This document shows, one piece after another, positions 44,069-58,000 of a DNA stretch of 64,000 nucleotides. Within the stretch, counting starts at the first letter, position 1; each line of letters begins with the position of its first letter. The notes beneath the pieces were generated by a model. It had not been told where the DNA came from and did not search any database. It was given only the letters and a program-made list of their open reading frames with translations. The DNA lies in assembly GCA_033063855.1 (NCBI GenBank), contig CP093830.1, forward strand, positions 7,006,854 through 7,070,853, written 5' to 3'. Source of the stretch: Smittia aterrima. Taxonomy: Eukaryota > Arthropoda > Insecta > Diptera > Chironomidae. The position numbers and the translations under genes were made by a program.

Positions 44069-47000
44069 GACGTCGACGTCTTCATTTTATATTGCACAAA
44101 AATATTTCTTGCAGAGTTTGGAAGTTTATACGAAGAAAGAAAATAAATTTTATTCAAAATCGAAATTAAATTTTGTTTTTATCTAATTTAGTTTCAGAAG
44201 TCGTTGCTGCATTGAATTCTTTGTAAGTTTTAAAGTTTCTGCGTGGAAGAGATCTCTCCTCCATCTACGAGCCGACACTCAAACTCAATTCTCGATAAAG
44301 CAGAAACGATTTCCCCTCAAACTTCCCCTTCAAATCACTCTCACTCACAATTTTCTCGCTCTCTTCTTGCTCATCAACCTCCTTCCCTAAAATTATTCAT
44401 TTCTGTTGAAGACAGAATCGTCTCAACCCCAATTTCTTCTCATTCCCAATAACTAATAAATAAACTACATTCGGTTAATGAATGATTCTCTGGGAGGTCG
44501 AACTCGTCTTCCCCTTAATTGAAGGAAGGAAGCAGAAATGGTTTGATTCAACGAGATATGAATTAATTTCACATTTCATTAAGCAGTAAAACGTCTGATG
44601 ATAAACGATTTGAAATTAATCGGGGTGAATATTCACTGAAACGACTGAAAGAAAATTAATTAAAATTCAAAATCTATAATTTTGTATTTGATGTTCATTC
44701 TCTGTCATGCGGTGTAAGTTAGTTACAAGAAAACAGGGATCGTGTGCAGGGCCATATGGAACTTGACTCGATAGTTGTCGGAGCAATCCAATAAATTTTA
44801 ATTATTTGTTTTCTCCAACAAAGAAGAGACAAGTCTTAGGCAACCGCAGTTTTATTTTTAAACATTTGATGTTTTCTTTTATTTGTATTTCCGATGGGGT
44901 CATGTGACACTGTTATTTCGGGTCTTCCAATGACAATTGACACTGACTGATATAAATTAATATGCGCGCAGCGACAAAAAAATTTATTAATAATGATGAC
45001 ATTTATGGTCGTTTGATTTATGGAATAATTCTCTTCACGCTTTCTCCTCTACAAGTTTGAGTCGTTGCCGATGCAAATCGAGTTCTTGAGAAATGAAGAA
45101 CTGTGAATTTTAATGAGTCAGCTAGTTGCAGGTGCAGCACAATCATTGTCGTTGTGTCAACGAAACTCATGAAATCATTATCTCGTCAACTCGCTTTTGA
45201 ACTTTGAATAATTGTCGTCAGCTACCAAACGAAAGAAAAAAGGAAGCCACGCGATGATTGCGGCATTTCGTGTCGTTTGTTTCGATTTTTATCTCAACTT
45301 CGTGCTTATCGAACGATGCTCTAATTACGCTTCTTGAGGGCGAGGAGAACTCAGTGAACTTCTGTATTGATTTTTAATCTCCAGGGAATTTCGATCTGTT
45401 TATTTTTGAGATTCTTCTCTAATCTTCCGCATTTCAGCTTCTAATAAGGCAAAATTAATAAGGAAATCTTGAGATTGTGGACAGAGAACGAGAAATTTAA
45501 TAAATCAAAATTTGAGGTTTAATATTTCTATAAATATTTCATTGATTTCCTAAATGGAAATATCAAAATAATTTTATGCTAATGATTGAAGTTTCAAGAT
45601 TCTTTTTGCTTTAAGTTTTTCTTGAGAAAGTTTCCATTTTTCGCTCTACAACGAAAACCGTCTTTTCCCACCAATTACTAAAGTTTCCCCAACAATTTCG
45701 CTAAGTATACAACTTCATTGAGAAGGAAGGAAAGAAAAGTGCTCGCGATATTTCAGTTTGACGAATTATTTTCCTGCTCATTTATCGCGACGCTTTCATA
45801 AACGACTCGAAGTAAGAAGAAAACTGGGCAAAGTTCATCAAGTTTAACTCAAATTGCTCTTTAGCTTTGAACCTTAAACATCGTTAACCAACAAACCCTA
45901 ATTAGTTGTATTTAATAAATCGTAGCCTTGTTGAATGTTTAGAACAAAAAAGGAATTACGAAGCGAGCCATGGCTGAGCTTTAAATAACGCAATAGCCAA
46001 TGTCATGCACAAGCATGAGTTTATTGTTTTAATCACATAATAACATTATAGAAAGGGGAGAAAATCGTTTACATGAAGGGGTCGAGGAACCGAGAGTCGT
46101 AAAGCAAAATAATTAACATATTAGGTGGAAAATAGGGAAACTACGGCAAGTGCAATAGGCGAGGAAACTTTGTATCAAGTAAGTCGAATGCTTCGTAGAT
46201 AAATTTGTTTGATAATCAACGTCACTTCATCGCTAAACGAAATTATTTTGTCCACAAATAAACAAGTTTCCTTTAGCGACGTCAATTACTCGATTGCTTG
46301 AGGCGTCGGTGAGATCGCCACTGAAATATCGTCCTCGTAAATCTCGCCAAACATTTTCAAGAAAATTGATAATCTGAAATGTACTTGAGAGCGAAGTATT
46401 TTGTCACTCATGCCCCTCATCAACTTCTCTACCTTAGCCTGTCAACATTCTTGCCAACAAGAAAAATTCCTCAAACGAGCGAGTCCTATTTAGCATTTTA
46501 TGGCATTTTTACCGCGTTCTCGTCATTCCGCCCACTCACACATTTTTCTAGAGGATTTTTTCCGAGCCCACATTAGCTTAGCGGACGAACGAGAGAGTAT
46601 GAATGGAACAAAAGGTCGTAATAAGCGAAAAATAATTTAATCCGACAAGTGTTGCTCGAAGGCTTCGGCTTTACATGTCACCGTACGAATTTGCCTGAAA
46701 AATAAAAAAACTGAAATCCTCTTTATGCTTCAACAAACTGAAAATGTGTTCATCATCGTGCGCTCTCCTTTCGCCTCCCTCTGTGTCATATGCGCCGAGA
46801 AAATCCTCTAGCAACAACAATGGAAATGAAAATGATGATCTCGCATCTCACTGGGCTTATATTTAAAATAAACAGAGAAGAGCGGAGGGCACCCATGAGC
46901 CATTGTTTATTTAATAATTAACTAATTAGTTACAGAGAATTTATGGTTTTAAATGACTGCAGAATTATTTAACTTTGGAAGCAGATAAATAAAGATATTA

Positions 47001-47441
47001 AGGGTTGACAGTTGCTCGATCTTAGTTGGAGAAGTTACAGAAGTTTATCAAGTGAAAGATTGATTTGTTCATCATGATTCGAGAGGCTTGTAAAATCTAT
47101 TACGACTTTCCCAACTTATTCGTTATCACATCCATCTTGAAGTTCTTGCCAAACTTCACTTTCAGTGAAACAGCGAAAACTAAAAGCAAAAGAAGAAAAG
47201 AACATGAAAAACATTTTTGTCGCCACAGCCACGAAGCCAAGTTTTTATTTCCAATCGGGACATGAGGTTTCTGTGTCCACTGTTGCTTCTCAAGGATCCG
47301 ACTATCGCATGAGAACGAGTTACCCGTCGTGCTTTAATGTTCAGCCACTCACGTTATTTAATGTCCTGCGGAGATCGTCGGTCGCTGTGCTTTCAAATGA
47401 ACAACATCCATGGCCTTTTAATTATAACTAACCCCCTCCCG

Positions 47442-47457
47442 CTCTCTCTCTCTCTCT
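47442..47457. repeat. CT dinucleotide tract
   Basis: An uninterrupted CT run of eight units, equivalent to GAGAG sites on the minus strand. Confidence 0.9.
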
Positions 47458-48535
47458 TCGTCATCAGCAACCCGAGTCATGATTATCAAGTTAATGTGAA
47501 AGCGAGTGACAAATTTTTCCATGCACATTAATTAATTACATAAAACTTTTGTGTTCACTCAATTTTACAAGCGTGCAAAAAGTTTAAAATTGAATTAATT
47601 CGCTCATAACCAAAACTCAATTGCAATTCAATAAAACGTCGACGAGACTTTTACATTGTCACATTGAAATCAATTTGAAAACTCCCAATAATTATCACGA
47701 AATGAGCTGGAGGGAAACAAAAACAGTTTTTAATCGAATATTGAATATGACCCGTGACGAACGAACACACAAACCTCCATCGTATGAAAACAATTATCAT
47801 AAATTAATTTCTCTCCCATAAAATATTGTGTTTTATGGATTGTACCGCGAACTAAATTGGATGCACACTCGTTGCTCGATGCATCAGGCGATTCAAATCG
47901 AAATATAAAAAAAAAACTTTATCAACACTTCATAATTGTAAAATGTGCTACGAACACAGAATTTCGGTGTTTGCTTGGCTATAAAAAATGTTTTTCAACT
48001 CATAATGTGAATGCGGGAGCCGCCGAGAGCGATAGTGGAGAAGCTGGAGTCATTAGTGCATGTTTGTGAGTTTGGTCACGTTGAGAAAAAAAGTTGGATT
48101 TAATTTATTACAATTACGTTTAGAGACTTTCCAGACTCGATCTATCATTGATGAACATTTCTTTAAACTTCCAGATGCCAACATATCTCTCATAACTCAA
48201 TGAATCATTGCTCTGCTAAACGAAGCGCCTTGCGTCAACTTTTGATCATTTTTTATTCGGGAAAGCCAACACAAAAAGAAATGTAAACAGACGAAGAGTT
48301 TGATTTATTGCGTTTCATCTATCAGAGCTTAATGAAGATTTCATTTTTCGGCCACTCGTTGATATAAAAAAAAATCTAATTAATTAGTTTTCACATTCGA
48401 GTTAGAGTATCCGAGAAGAATTGTAAATAAATTTCACAACTTTCTATGTTGAAGTTACGTGCTTCATGTTTATAACTCCGAGACTCAACACAATCCCAGC
48501 CACTTCACTTAGTGTTTCACCTAGTAAAAGAGAAA

Positions 48536-48551
48536 GAGAGAGAGAGAGAGA
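48536..48551. repeat. GA dinucleotide tract
   Basis: An uninterrupted GA run of eight units in the non-coding region, containing overlapping GAGAG elements of the type bound by GAGA factor in flies. Confidence 0.9.
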
Positions 48552-51500
48552 AACGAGCGCTGTTTCCATATTTAAAAGTTCAAAAGACTGGGAAAAGTTT
48601 TATCGATTTAAGAGGGCGAGAAGCAGCGTGGAAAAGTGCAGAAAATTGCTGTTGCACAACTTTCGTTCAACGCTCTCGTGATGGCTTGGAGGTCTGTTGA
48701 AGTAATACACTTTTCACTTCATGATGATTATTAACCTTTTTATGTTCATCCCAGCGTGTACTTCGAGTGCATTGCATAATTTTTCTTAAAAGCTTCAAGG
48801 GGTCTTAACTCTCCCCGATAATTCGCATAAAAGTGTCGGGAGTTTGAAAACTCAACAACTCGCAAATGCTTTGATGAAAGTTTCATGATAAATCTGAAAG
48901 TTTCTCACTCTCTCTCCAGTTCGCAATTCGCAGTACACCCCTTCATTACTTAACTCATTTCCACGTGACTTGACTCCCTTGAAACGCCTTCCTGCCTCAG
49001 ATTGAGAGTGTAGCATAACACACAAAGTTAGTTATTCCATTAAAAGCGATATAATTTTTAATTGCATGTTAGAAAGATTATTCATAATTGAATAACGAGT
49101 TAAGCGCTTGTGAGTGCAGAGTGCAAAACTTTCAAAAGCGCAGGTAGGAAAACAAGTATCAAACAGGGTCGGAGGAGATTAAACATGTCCCTGCATTATC
49201 ACTTCGCGTAATTCTCTTTCGTCTCGCACGACGAGATGAACAATTTCCATCATCAAATTCACTCTCCGCCTCGCATAAAGTGATTAATACATCCCTGCTG
49301 AAAGATTAATTACGTAACGTTTTAATGAGGTTATCACATTTCCCCATGTTAAGCAAGGGAGAGAAAAAAAATGTAAGCACAGAAAATCTAATTTACATCA
49401 TAAACTGTACTCAACCTCATTCACCCGATTTAAACACATTTGACTTTGGAAATCAACCTCCTACAGGAGAAAACTTTTCTACGTCTTCGATGAAAAATTA
49501 ACAGCAAACACGACACGATTATCAGCCGAGTGACATCAAATGCGAGCAGACGTGCAGTTTATGAGAAGTTTGTGAACGGTTAAATGTGGAGCATAATTAC
49601 AAAGCTCCCCTCTCGTGCAGTGCCATCGGCTTATTAATCATCACTTTTATAACCGACGGTCCTTTCCGCAGCAATTACCTTCGGTTGAATTTTTAATCAA
49701 AAAATGTTGACAGGTGCTTTTTATTCCATTACAATTTTTTTAAAAGGAAAATTTAGTTTTCCTTTCGCTACTCGCCGCTTTTCAACATTTTGGCAGTGCG
49801 AATAAAAAATTTCTCCTTTGAATAATCCTCGCGCAATCGTAGACGATATCTTCGAATACGATTGAAGGGAAATTCCTGGATATCGTTGACTGTTATCAAA
49901 GAATCGTAAAGAACGAGGGCCGAACATGTAACGAACAGAAATCCGAAACGAAGCGAGAATCAACTGGTGAATTTTCGAAAACTCATTCTCGTTCATTCCG
50001 TTTCGATTTCTTCTTTTCAGTTTCATGAAAACATTTGTCGTTGTCGGTCGACGTTTTTGCGTTTCAATTCGGTTCGGGTTAAAGTTGTCTCGTACATTTC
50101 TCACACATTTCACTCTGTGGAGTTGCTTAATGTTTCACGAGTGAGAGATTTATGGAATTATTTGAGTCTCCGAGATTAACGTCGAGAACAGATCAAAAAG
50201 AAAGGAAAAGGAAAAATCTTGAGGAAATTTCAAGTTCATCGAAAGGTTTCGCTATAAACTAAAAAAGAATAAAAAAAAAGTTAAGAACAATTTGAAGAAG
50301 AAAAAAATAAATAAAACAACTTTTCCCAAAGAGAGAGAGAAGGCAAAAAAATATTAGAAATTCATCTCACTTGTGGATGAAAGTGATCAATCGATGAATA
50401 AATGTCTTGAATGTGATGTAAGAGGAAATAAACTCAGAATTTGATACATCGAGAGTGTGTGGCAACATCGGTTGGAATCATCAAAAATAACAAGCATAAA
50501 AATTCATAAACTTTTCCTTAGCTTCGGATGTCGAAGCGGCGCGTAAAAATATTTTGATATATTCGTTCGATGTTTATAAATTCAACATATTACGCGTATA
50601 ATAAAACTGATATGAGGAAAATGTTTCCCGGTGGTTCATGAGGAACAAAAAGAAGAAGAGTTGATAAAACAAAGAGAAGATTTCTTTCTTACGCAATCTG
50701 CTTTCAAAGTACTGGAGCGAAATAACGATAAATTTTTGTGTGTTGTGAAAAATTGTGCAAGCTTCGAGCAAAAATAAACGAGAGAAAGGGGAGAAGAGAC
50801 GTATTTGTGTCGCGATAAAAGGAAGGAAAATTGGAGCTTCTTCGTTTGTCTGCTGATTTCGAAAGCGTTTCTCCTTCATCCAGACACAACGAGACATTAA
50901 ATTTGTACTGCCTGCCACACAAAAATAAAGCTCCGGCAGGAAAAAAGGGCAAAGCATCTAACAGAGACAGCAAAAAAAGTTTCTCCACCGAGAATATCTC
51001 CACGGAACTTTAACGAGATAAAAAAGAGTCTGCTCTGACTGCTCTATAATTATACAGGCTCTGAGCCTTTTCATTTTGGATGTATTTGGCGTAAAGAAAC
51101 GAGTGAAGGAACATTTTTATTCGGTGAAGAGGGTAGCGGATAGAAAGGAGAATAAATAAATGTTCGACAGGCGAGAAGCAGCAGAAGAAATTTGTGAAGC
51201 TCTCAACTATAATAAAATATAAAAGTCCCTCCTCGCGCTGAAGCTCTGGTGGTGGCTCCTGAACTGAAATAAAAAACGAAGAATGAGAATAAGCAAACCG
51301 TGTTTTCTAATCACGATTTAATCAAATTGAATTTTGTGCTTTGCGTTTGTTTGTTAAAAGATTTCTCGCCCTCCCCGCCAACTTTTAATTGTGAATTGAG
51401 GAAAAGTCGAGGCGCGAACAGCGAACGAATAATTTATTTGCAAAGTACACGAGGCATTTTCATTTAGATAATAAAGCAGCACATTCTTCCCTTTCTTCAG

Positions 51501-52076
51501 CTGTGTTACGGGCATTAAGAGCCCTCAAAGGAATACACAAGTTTCCCATCAACCCGACGCCTCATCACGTCACTTTTATCGGCCCGAAGTGGCTTTCGAA
51601 GTTGGATCCTCGACAACAGAGAAATTTATCGCCGTTCGCTTCTCTCCGTGAAATTTAATCGAAAAACATCACTTCATCAACACTGTTGAGAAATTAAAGA
51701 AATATTCAACTCGAACGAGCGAAAATAAATTTATTTGTGTTGTGAAAAATTGGAGGAACGAGCGTGAAATATTTCCGCGCTTAAAGAGTGGAATTTATTG
51801 TGTTAAAAATTAAAACGCGCCTCACCAAGTGAGAAAGAAAAACAGCCAAACTACACCCCAGTTGCAAAAATATATTGTTTTTGAGGCAACGTAAAGTGGG
51901 AAAAAGCAAAGCGGAACTTTGAGGAGAAAAAAGGTTAGTGGAGAATTATCAAAACAAGGAAACTTTTTATGTTCTTCCTTCACTCGACGCTCGATTGTTT
52001 ATTTTTCTGCTTCTTGTTGAACGTGAAAACAACAAATTCTTTTTTTTCGGGTGAGAATTCTTCGTTGTACGGAAAA

Positions 52077-52088
52077 GAGAGAGAGAGA
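52077..52088. repeat. GA dinucleotide tract
   Basis: A GA run of about six units followed by A/G-rich sequence; one of several such tracts in the gene-poor region. Confidence 0.8.
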
Positions 52089-55000
52089 AAGGGTGAAAAT
52101 AATTTTTATTTCCCCAGAAAAACCAACGAACGTTGAATATTCAGAAATTTTTCATTTGTTGGTTTTCAACATAATTTTCTCTCTATCATCGTACTGGGCC
52201 CAGCAAATCATATTCTGAGGGTTCTAACCAAAGGAAAAATTGGCTTCCCTTACTCCATCATTGCTGTGGCAGAGATAGAGTACCCCTTCGCTGTTTGTTG
52301 CTGTCATGGGCATCCATCCACTCGCTAAAACGTCGATTTGTTTCGTTGAAATTCTCGGGCTTTTGAAAAATGAGCAAATAACAGAAATAATTTAATTTGT
52401 TACAATGAAGAATTTTCGCTTCGCGATAATTTATAAATTGACAACTAAGGCTGAGTAGATGAGTGAGAAATTCAAAATTCAGTCAGCCTTCGAGAATCAT
52501 TCGATAAATAGGAATCAACAATAAACTTGAAAAATCATTTTTAAACAAGAGAGAGAGTGAGCGATAGGCCGACAATTTCGAGCGGCGGGCGCTTGAAAAT
52601 CTCGTGGAAATGGTGAACCGATAATGAGAAAAATATTTTGCTTTTCTTTTTCGTATATTTTAGCAGCGAAAAAAAAAACATTTCTTCGATATTTTCTCGA
52701 TTTAAGTGCCTAGAAGGCAGCAAAACGCGCGTTGGTGAAAACTCTGGTTTCCTCTTGTAATTGGAGAGTGATGCTTGGTGGAAAGGGCAGCTAACAAAGC
52801 CAATGAGAATAAAAAAAAATACGGTCGAAAATAATGAGATTGTTAAATCTGAGGAAAGAAAAGCAGCAAAAATTCTTTTGAGAGAAAAGATCAATGACGA
52901 GTTTTTCTTTTACCTCGTAATTGACAAGTGACGGCTTGGAAAAAGTTTCTCGATGTCGACGATAACGAAGTTTCAACTTTAAAGCGAATTTCAAGAGAAA
53001 GGTTAACGAAGATCTTAAAAAAAATCTCAACAACGTAAAATGTTTTTCTTTTGGTCGCTTTAGCGATTCAACTTCAGGTCGCCGGAGCAGACTTTATTTA
53101 TTGAAGAAATTCTTTTGTTCGACATTAAGTAACTTTCTGCTTTCCTTCCCCTTTTCACTCGAGCCATTACCGTAAAATGTTGTGACACAGTGATTTCACT
53201 TCCGATCGATGAACGAAGAAAGGAAACTTCATAGTGTGTTGTCGAGTAATTTTTCACTTGATAGGCTTTAAATTTTCCACAAGTTGCCTCTTGTCTCCGT
53301 CACCTTCATTCCCTTCGAACATTTCTTTTCCATCGTACGAACGATGCTTAAGGATGTTTAAAGTCTTATCGATAGAACGCCGCATCATCGCACCCATGAC
53401 TCTTGTATTTTTCGCTTCGAAAATCTAGAGAAAAGAAGAAAACATCGCTCTATGATGTGGTGTCGATGCGGTTAATGGGAAAAAAATGGGAGTGACGAGG
53501 CTGTCGAGAGACTTTCGAGAGCAAACACGAAAGGGTTGATTATTATTTTCATATTTCAAGCCGCAACGATGCTTTTCGCTACTCTCACTCGAGAAGGACT
53601 TTCAACTCGAAATATATTATTTTAAGGTTCGATGTTTGTGTTTTCTTTTGAGAAATGATGGGGCCGCTTGAGTAGAAAGCCTCTAAAGAAAATATTTGCT
53701 GAGAATGCTCGCATAAAAAGCCTTATTCCGATAAGTTCAGTGAGTGACGGTGAAATGCTCGACTCTCTTTTGACGTTTTGCTATTGGACGGATTTAAAAT
53801 ATTTGCATATTTTCCTTCTCATCGCCTCTCAACCTTCTTCCCTCTTCATACACGGCAGTCGACTCGATAAGCTTCCATTTGTATGCGAATCCATTGAATA
53901 TGTTACTCTGACGTCGATAGGTTTCAGCTTTTCGCTTTTTGCGGTTTCTCGATATTTAAATGCTTTCCCCCTTTTTACTCTTTTTTCCTTATATTTTTCG
54001 TCCTTCGTGCATCGATTGCGAGTTATTGAGATGGCAAAACGGCAAATTTCACTTGTTAATCTTATTTTTATTGAAAAATTTATTAGATTGTGGGGACTGC
54101 ATAGATAGAGCTAATCCAAAGCGAAAACATTCCATTATTCTCGATGAAACCTTCCGCTGACGTCGTCACTTAATTGATCTAAGGCTTTCTTTTGTTTATA
54201 TTGCAACACTGGAATGTGTTTTTCTTTATCGCTTGTGGAGAGTCGACAAGTCGAGAAAATGGGAAAATTTCTTTTCAAGCCGCCCCATGCACGATGAAAG
54301 CAAAATATATAAATTTATGATTTTGTAGGTCAAGAGGTTTGCGTGTTTCTGTAGCTTTACTCTGCTTCTCTCGGCTTTTTGCTGTATAATCTGACCATTA
54401 GTCAGGGACGAAAGGAATTCCAAAGGCTGACGATTGAGTGCCTGAAAGCAATTTTATAGCTCCCGGAATTCATTTGATTTTGCTTTTCGATTGGAACGGC
54501 GAAAGAGGTTGCAACGGTCATGAAAACTGATTGCAAAGAAAAGTTTCTAATTCTCGACGACATTTTAAAGTCGAGGGAGAAGAGACACTTCCAACACCTG
54601 GACCAGGGAGACGACGAATCAAGAAAACTGTTTAATGCAGGAAATTGTTTAAAATTTAAATTCATTTGCGTAGGCGAGGGCGGAGGTAAAAGTTTAAAAT
54701 TGAATAAATTTAAATAGAATCTTTCTGAGCTTCTGTCTGCAGTCGCTGCAACGTGAATTTCCCATCCGCCTTGGTCATCGCTTGACAGATGGAATTTCGC
54801 AAGAGTTTTTAAGAATTTCATTCCGATTTCAACTGAATTTGCACTTGAACAGAAATTTGCACTTGAAGATAAATTTTGCGTATTTAAATTAGTTCGGAGA
54901 CAGAAGTTAATTGAATTCCTTGAGGAATTAAAAGTTTCTTTCATTAAATTAAGAATTCGTCGAGAGTTGGAAAAAGTTCATAATTTCTAGCTTCGACGAA

Positions 55001-58000
55001 GAAGTTTCCTCATTTCAATGAAACTTCATCTTTTCACCTTCACGAAAATTGCCAACTGAATCACTTTATTACAGATTTTAAATTTCCCAGCATATCGCCA
55101 AAGTTCAAAGAAGAAGGAATTAAATTATTTATTCAGGATATTAAAGGAATTAATTAAAATTATAGTTCGAGCCAAAGAACCCGCAAAAATTTATTTGCCC
55201 ATAATCCTTTGATATGCCAAACGAGAAAAAAGTTTTAACAGAAACATTCCAACGAAGGGTTTATTAGGATTAAATAAAATTCATAAAATTCCATATTTCG
55301 ATATTGTAAAAATGTTTGAAGAGAAATTTTTTTCACATCTCTCCGAGTAAGAAGACAGAGAGACTCTGTAGATGCTAAAAGTTTTCCTTGTGGATAAAGT
55401 CAATCCGTGTCTGAAAATGACAAGCCAAAAACAAGTGAACAATGATGAAGATAAGAGCGAAGCAAGCGTCTGCCGGAAAAGCGGAGCAAGTAAAGCACTT
55501 CGTGGAAATCGATAAGAAGTGTTGAAATATCAAGACAACTCAAAGAAAAGAAAAGCATTTTTCTCGCTGAATAAATTTGTTCATAAATCTGCTGGAGGAA
55601 AATGCAATTAATTATTTTTCACCGAAACTGCTTTAGCTCTCCTCCTCACTCATCCGGACGTAAGCAGAATGAAATAATATCTCCTCAAGATGGTTATTAA
55701 AAACGATGAAATTACGTAACATGAATACATAAAACACAAAACTCTTCTCTCCCCTTTAAATCGAGTTTCAAGATGAACGGAAAAGAGATAGCACGGAGCA
55801 AGCAGCTCAACAGAAAGCAACACAAAATCCCATCACACATTCAGCCACCGACATATACATTCGATTCCCCGAGCGAGGAAAAATTTTGATGCTGAGGCGA
55901 AGGAAAAAGATGAGAAAATGAAAGAAGAGAAAAAGTTGTGGAAAAAATGAATCAGCAAAAGAATGAAGAAAATTTCAATTGCAAAAAATGAAATTAAAAA
56001 AGTCATTATTTTCAGTTCCTCCGTTGAGAATGCCAAAGTTTCATGTTTCATTGAAGCGTTCAACGAACAAGAGCGAGCGTTATCGAGAAGAACTTGAAAA
56101 GAATTGAAAAATAATTTCATCAATTGATTTTCCTGAAGGATTTTGACAAAAAAAAAAGTTAAATTCGATATTTTTCACTTTCATGTGAGATTTAATTTGG
56201 GAGAACTTTAGATGTTACGTCGTTGATGAAATATCGACGCAATCTAAAGAAGCCCATCCAGTCAATATCAATGAACAGTCAACAAGTCTGATTTCGCCCT
56301 CAAAAATGCTCTTGATTGTGCAAGGAGCGAAAGTGAAAATCGATTATCTTCAGTAAAGAATTTCAAGGGGAAATTGGCAATTTGTGAACCCTTGAAAGAT
56401 CTTAAACTCTCTGAGAGCCTTTTCCCTTTATCGCCCTCGCTCTTAACCCGAAAAAGAAGCGTTTTATTGAATTTTATTTTATTTTCCATTAAAATCCATT
56501 TATTTCACTCGACAAAAAATGTCAGGAATTTATCATGAAAAACTTTGCTGCGAGAGAATTCTCACAAGAAAACTCTCATAAATAACTCTTTCCTGACCGA
56601 AACTTTCTTTTTTATTGCTGCTTAACCAATTGTTGATGAAAAACAAAGCGACATGAAAATGGTTCCTAGGGCACATTCTGTTCTCTCTTCTTAAAGTCAC
56701 TTTAAGAAATAGTCGAATCTGCCCTCAGCAGGTTGGAGAATTCTGCGGAATGAAAAAGTTTCGCTAGAAGATAAAAAAAGGCAAAAATTATTCTTCTCAT
56801 CTCCTATGATTTATTAATTAATCTTGGAGCATCTTTTTTTCAACATCTTTCTTGCTGTTGTTTCGACGCTGCTTCATTGCTTCGCCATTCAGGTTTTTCT
56901 TAGTAAGCATCAGCCAGATTGCGTACAAGGGTTAACTTCTTTTCTTTGCCCTTTCATTGTTTCCCGAGGATCCGTTCTCATGTCAAATTGTTTCCATTTT
57001 TCTTTCGCTGAAGGTTTTTTTTCTAAGCCGGTTGTTGAGGTTCTTGATTGCCCAGAGCTCTCGACGAAGAAGAAGAGGAATTGAATGCAAAAAGATGTGA
57101 TGAAACGAGGCAGGAAATTAATTTTTCTCTTCTTCTTTCCGACCCAATCTCAACCACACGTCCACGCCGGAGGAAAACTTCCACCAGATGACTTTTCCAT
57201 GTATGTGACTCGTTCATCTGCAGCTCACTAAATGATGACATAAATCACATCATCGCTGCATCCAAGGGAAAGATATTTTTGCCTTATTCCAACTTTTACG
57301 AGATTTTCCTCTCCATCTCCATCCGGTCGATGTGCAACACATTTTTCCAACCAACATCTGTTGCATTCACTTTTTATTCGTACGCCAATTCGTTCTTCCT
57401 ACAATGATGATCGCCGCCACATGCTGTTTGATGTTTTAATTGAACTTTCATTTCGTGTATCAATTTTCAACACCCTTTTCACACTCTCGATGTTGGAATC
57501 AGTATGGAAATTGAATTCATTTCAATTACAGCCTCAATGGAATCCGTTTCGGAAGACAAAAAAAAAGTGAATGAAATTGCGAGCTCTCTGTTAAATTTTG
57601 AATGAGAACTTTTATTATCAATTGGCTTCTGATTGCAGAGCAATTATTCTATCAAGCGTTCGGTTGAACGTGACAAAACGTTCTTTATCAATTCAATTTC
57701 TACGACGAAGCGGAAGCCAATTATCTAATTAAAGGCATTTGATTTGATTTATTAGAATATTAATTGACAAAACATTCCTATCAAGTGCACTAAAGAGAAT
57801 CTGACGTCAAAGCAATGTTGACATTGTCATTGACGCAGCGGAGGATGTCATGCCATTAAAATCATCTTCTATTACGACTGCTAGTTTGGAGAGCTAAACA
57901 AACGTAATTAAATGGCCGAAGGGAAATGTGGTTGAAGATATTCTGTTGATGAAATTGTGTGATAGACCGCAAATACTCGTCCGTCTCAACTTACTTTGAA

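Noticed and set aside
53668..54108. 146-codon plus-strand frame
   Set aside because: It is Phe/Leu/Ser rich without topology or family pattern; a chance frame in T-rich DNA.
54402..54944. 180-codon minus-strand frame, longest in the gene-poor region
   Set aside because: Composition is Phe/Ser/Asn/Lys heavy, with internal short repeats in the DNA and no domain or exon partners. It could be checked with RNA-seq but is not supportable now.
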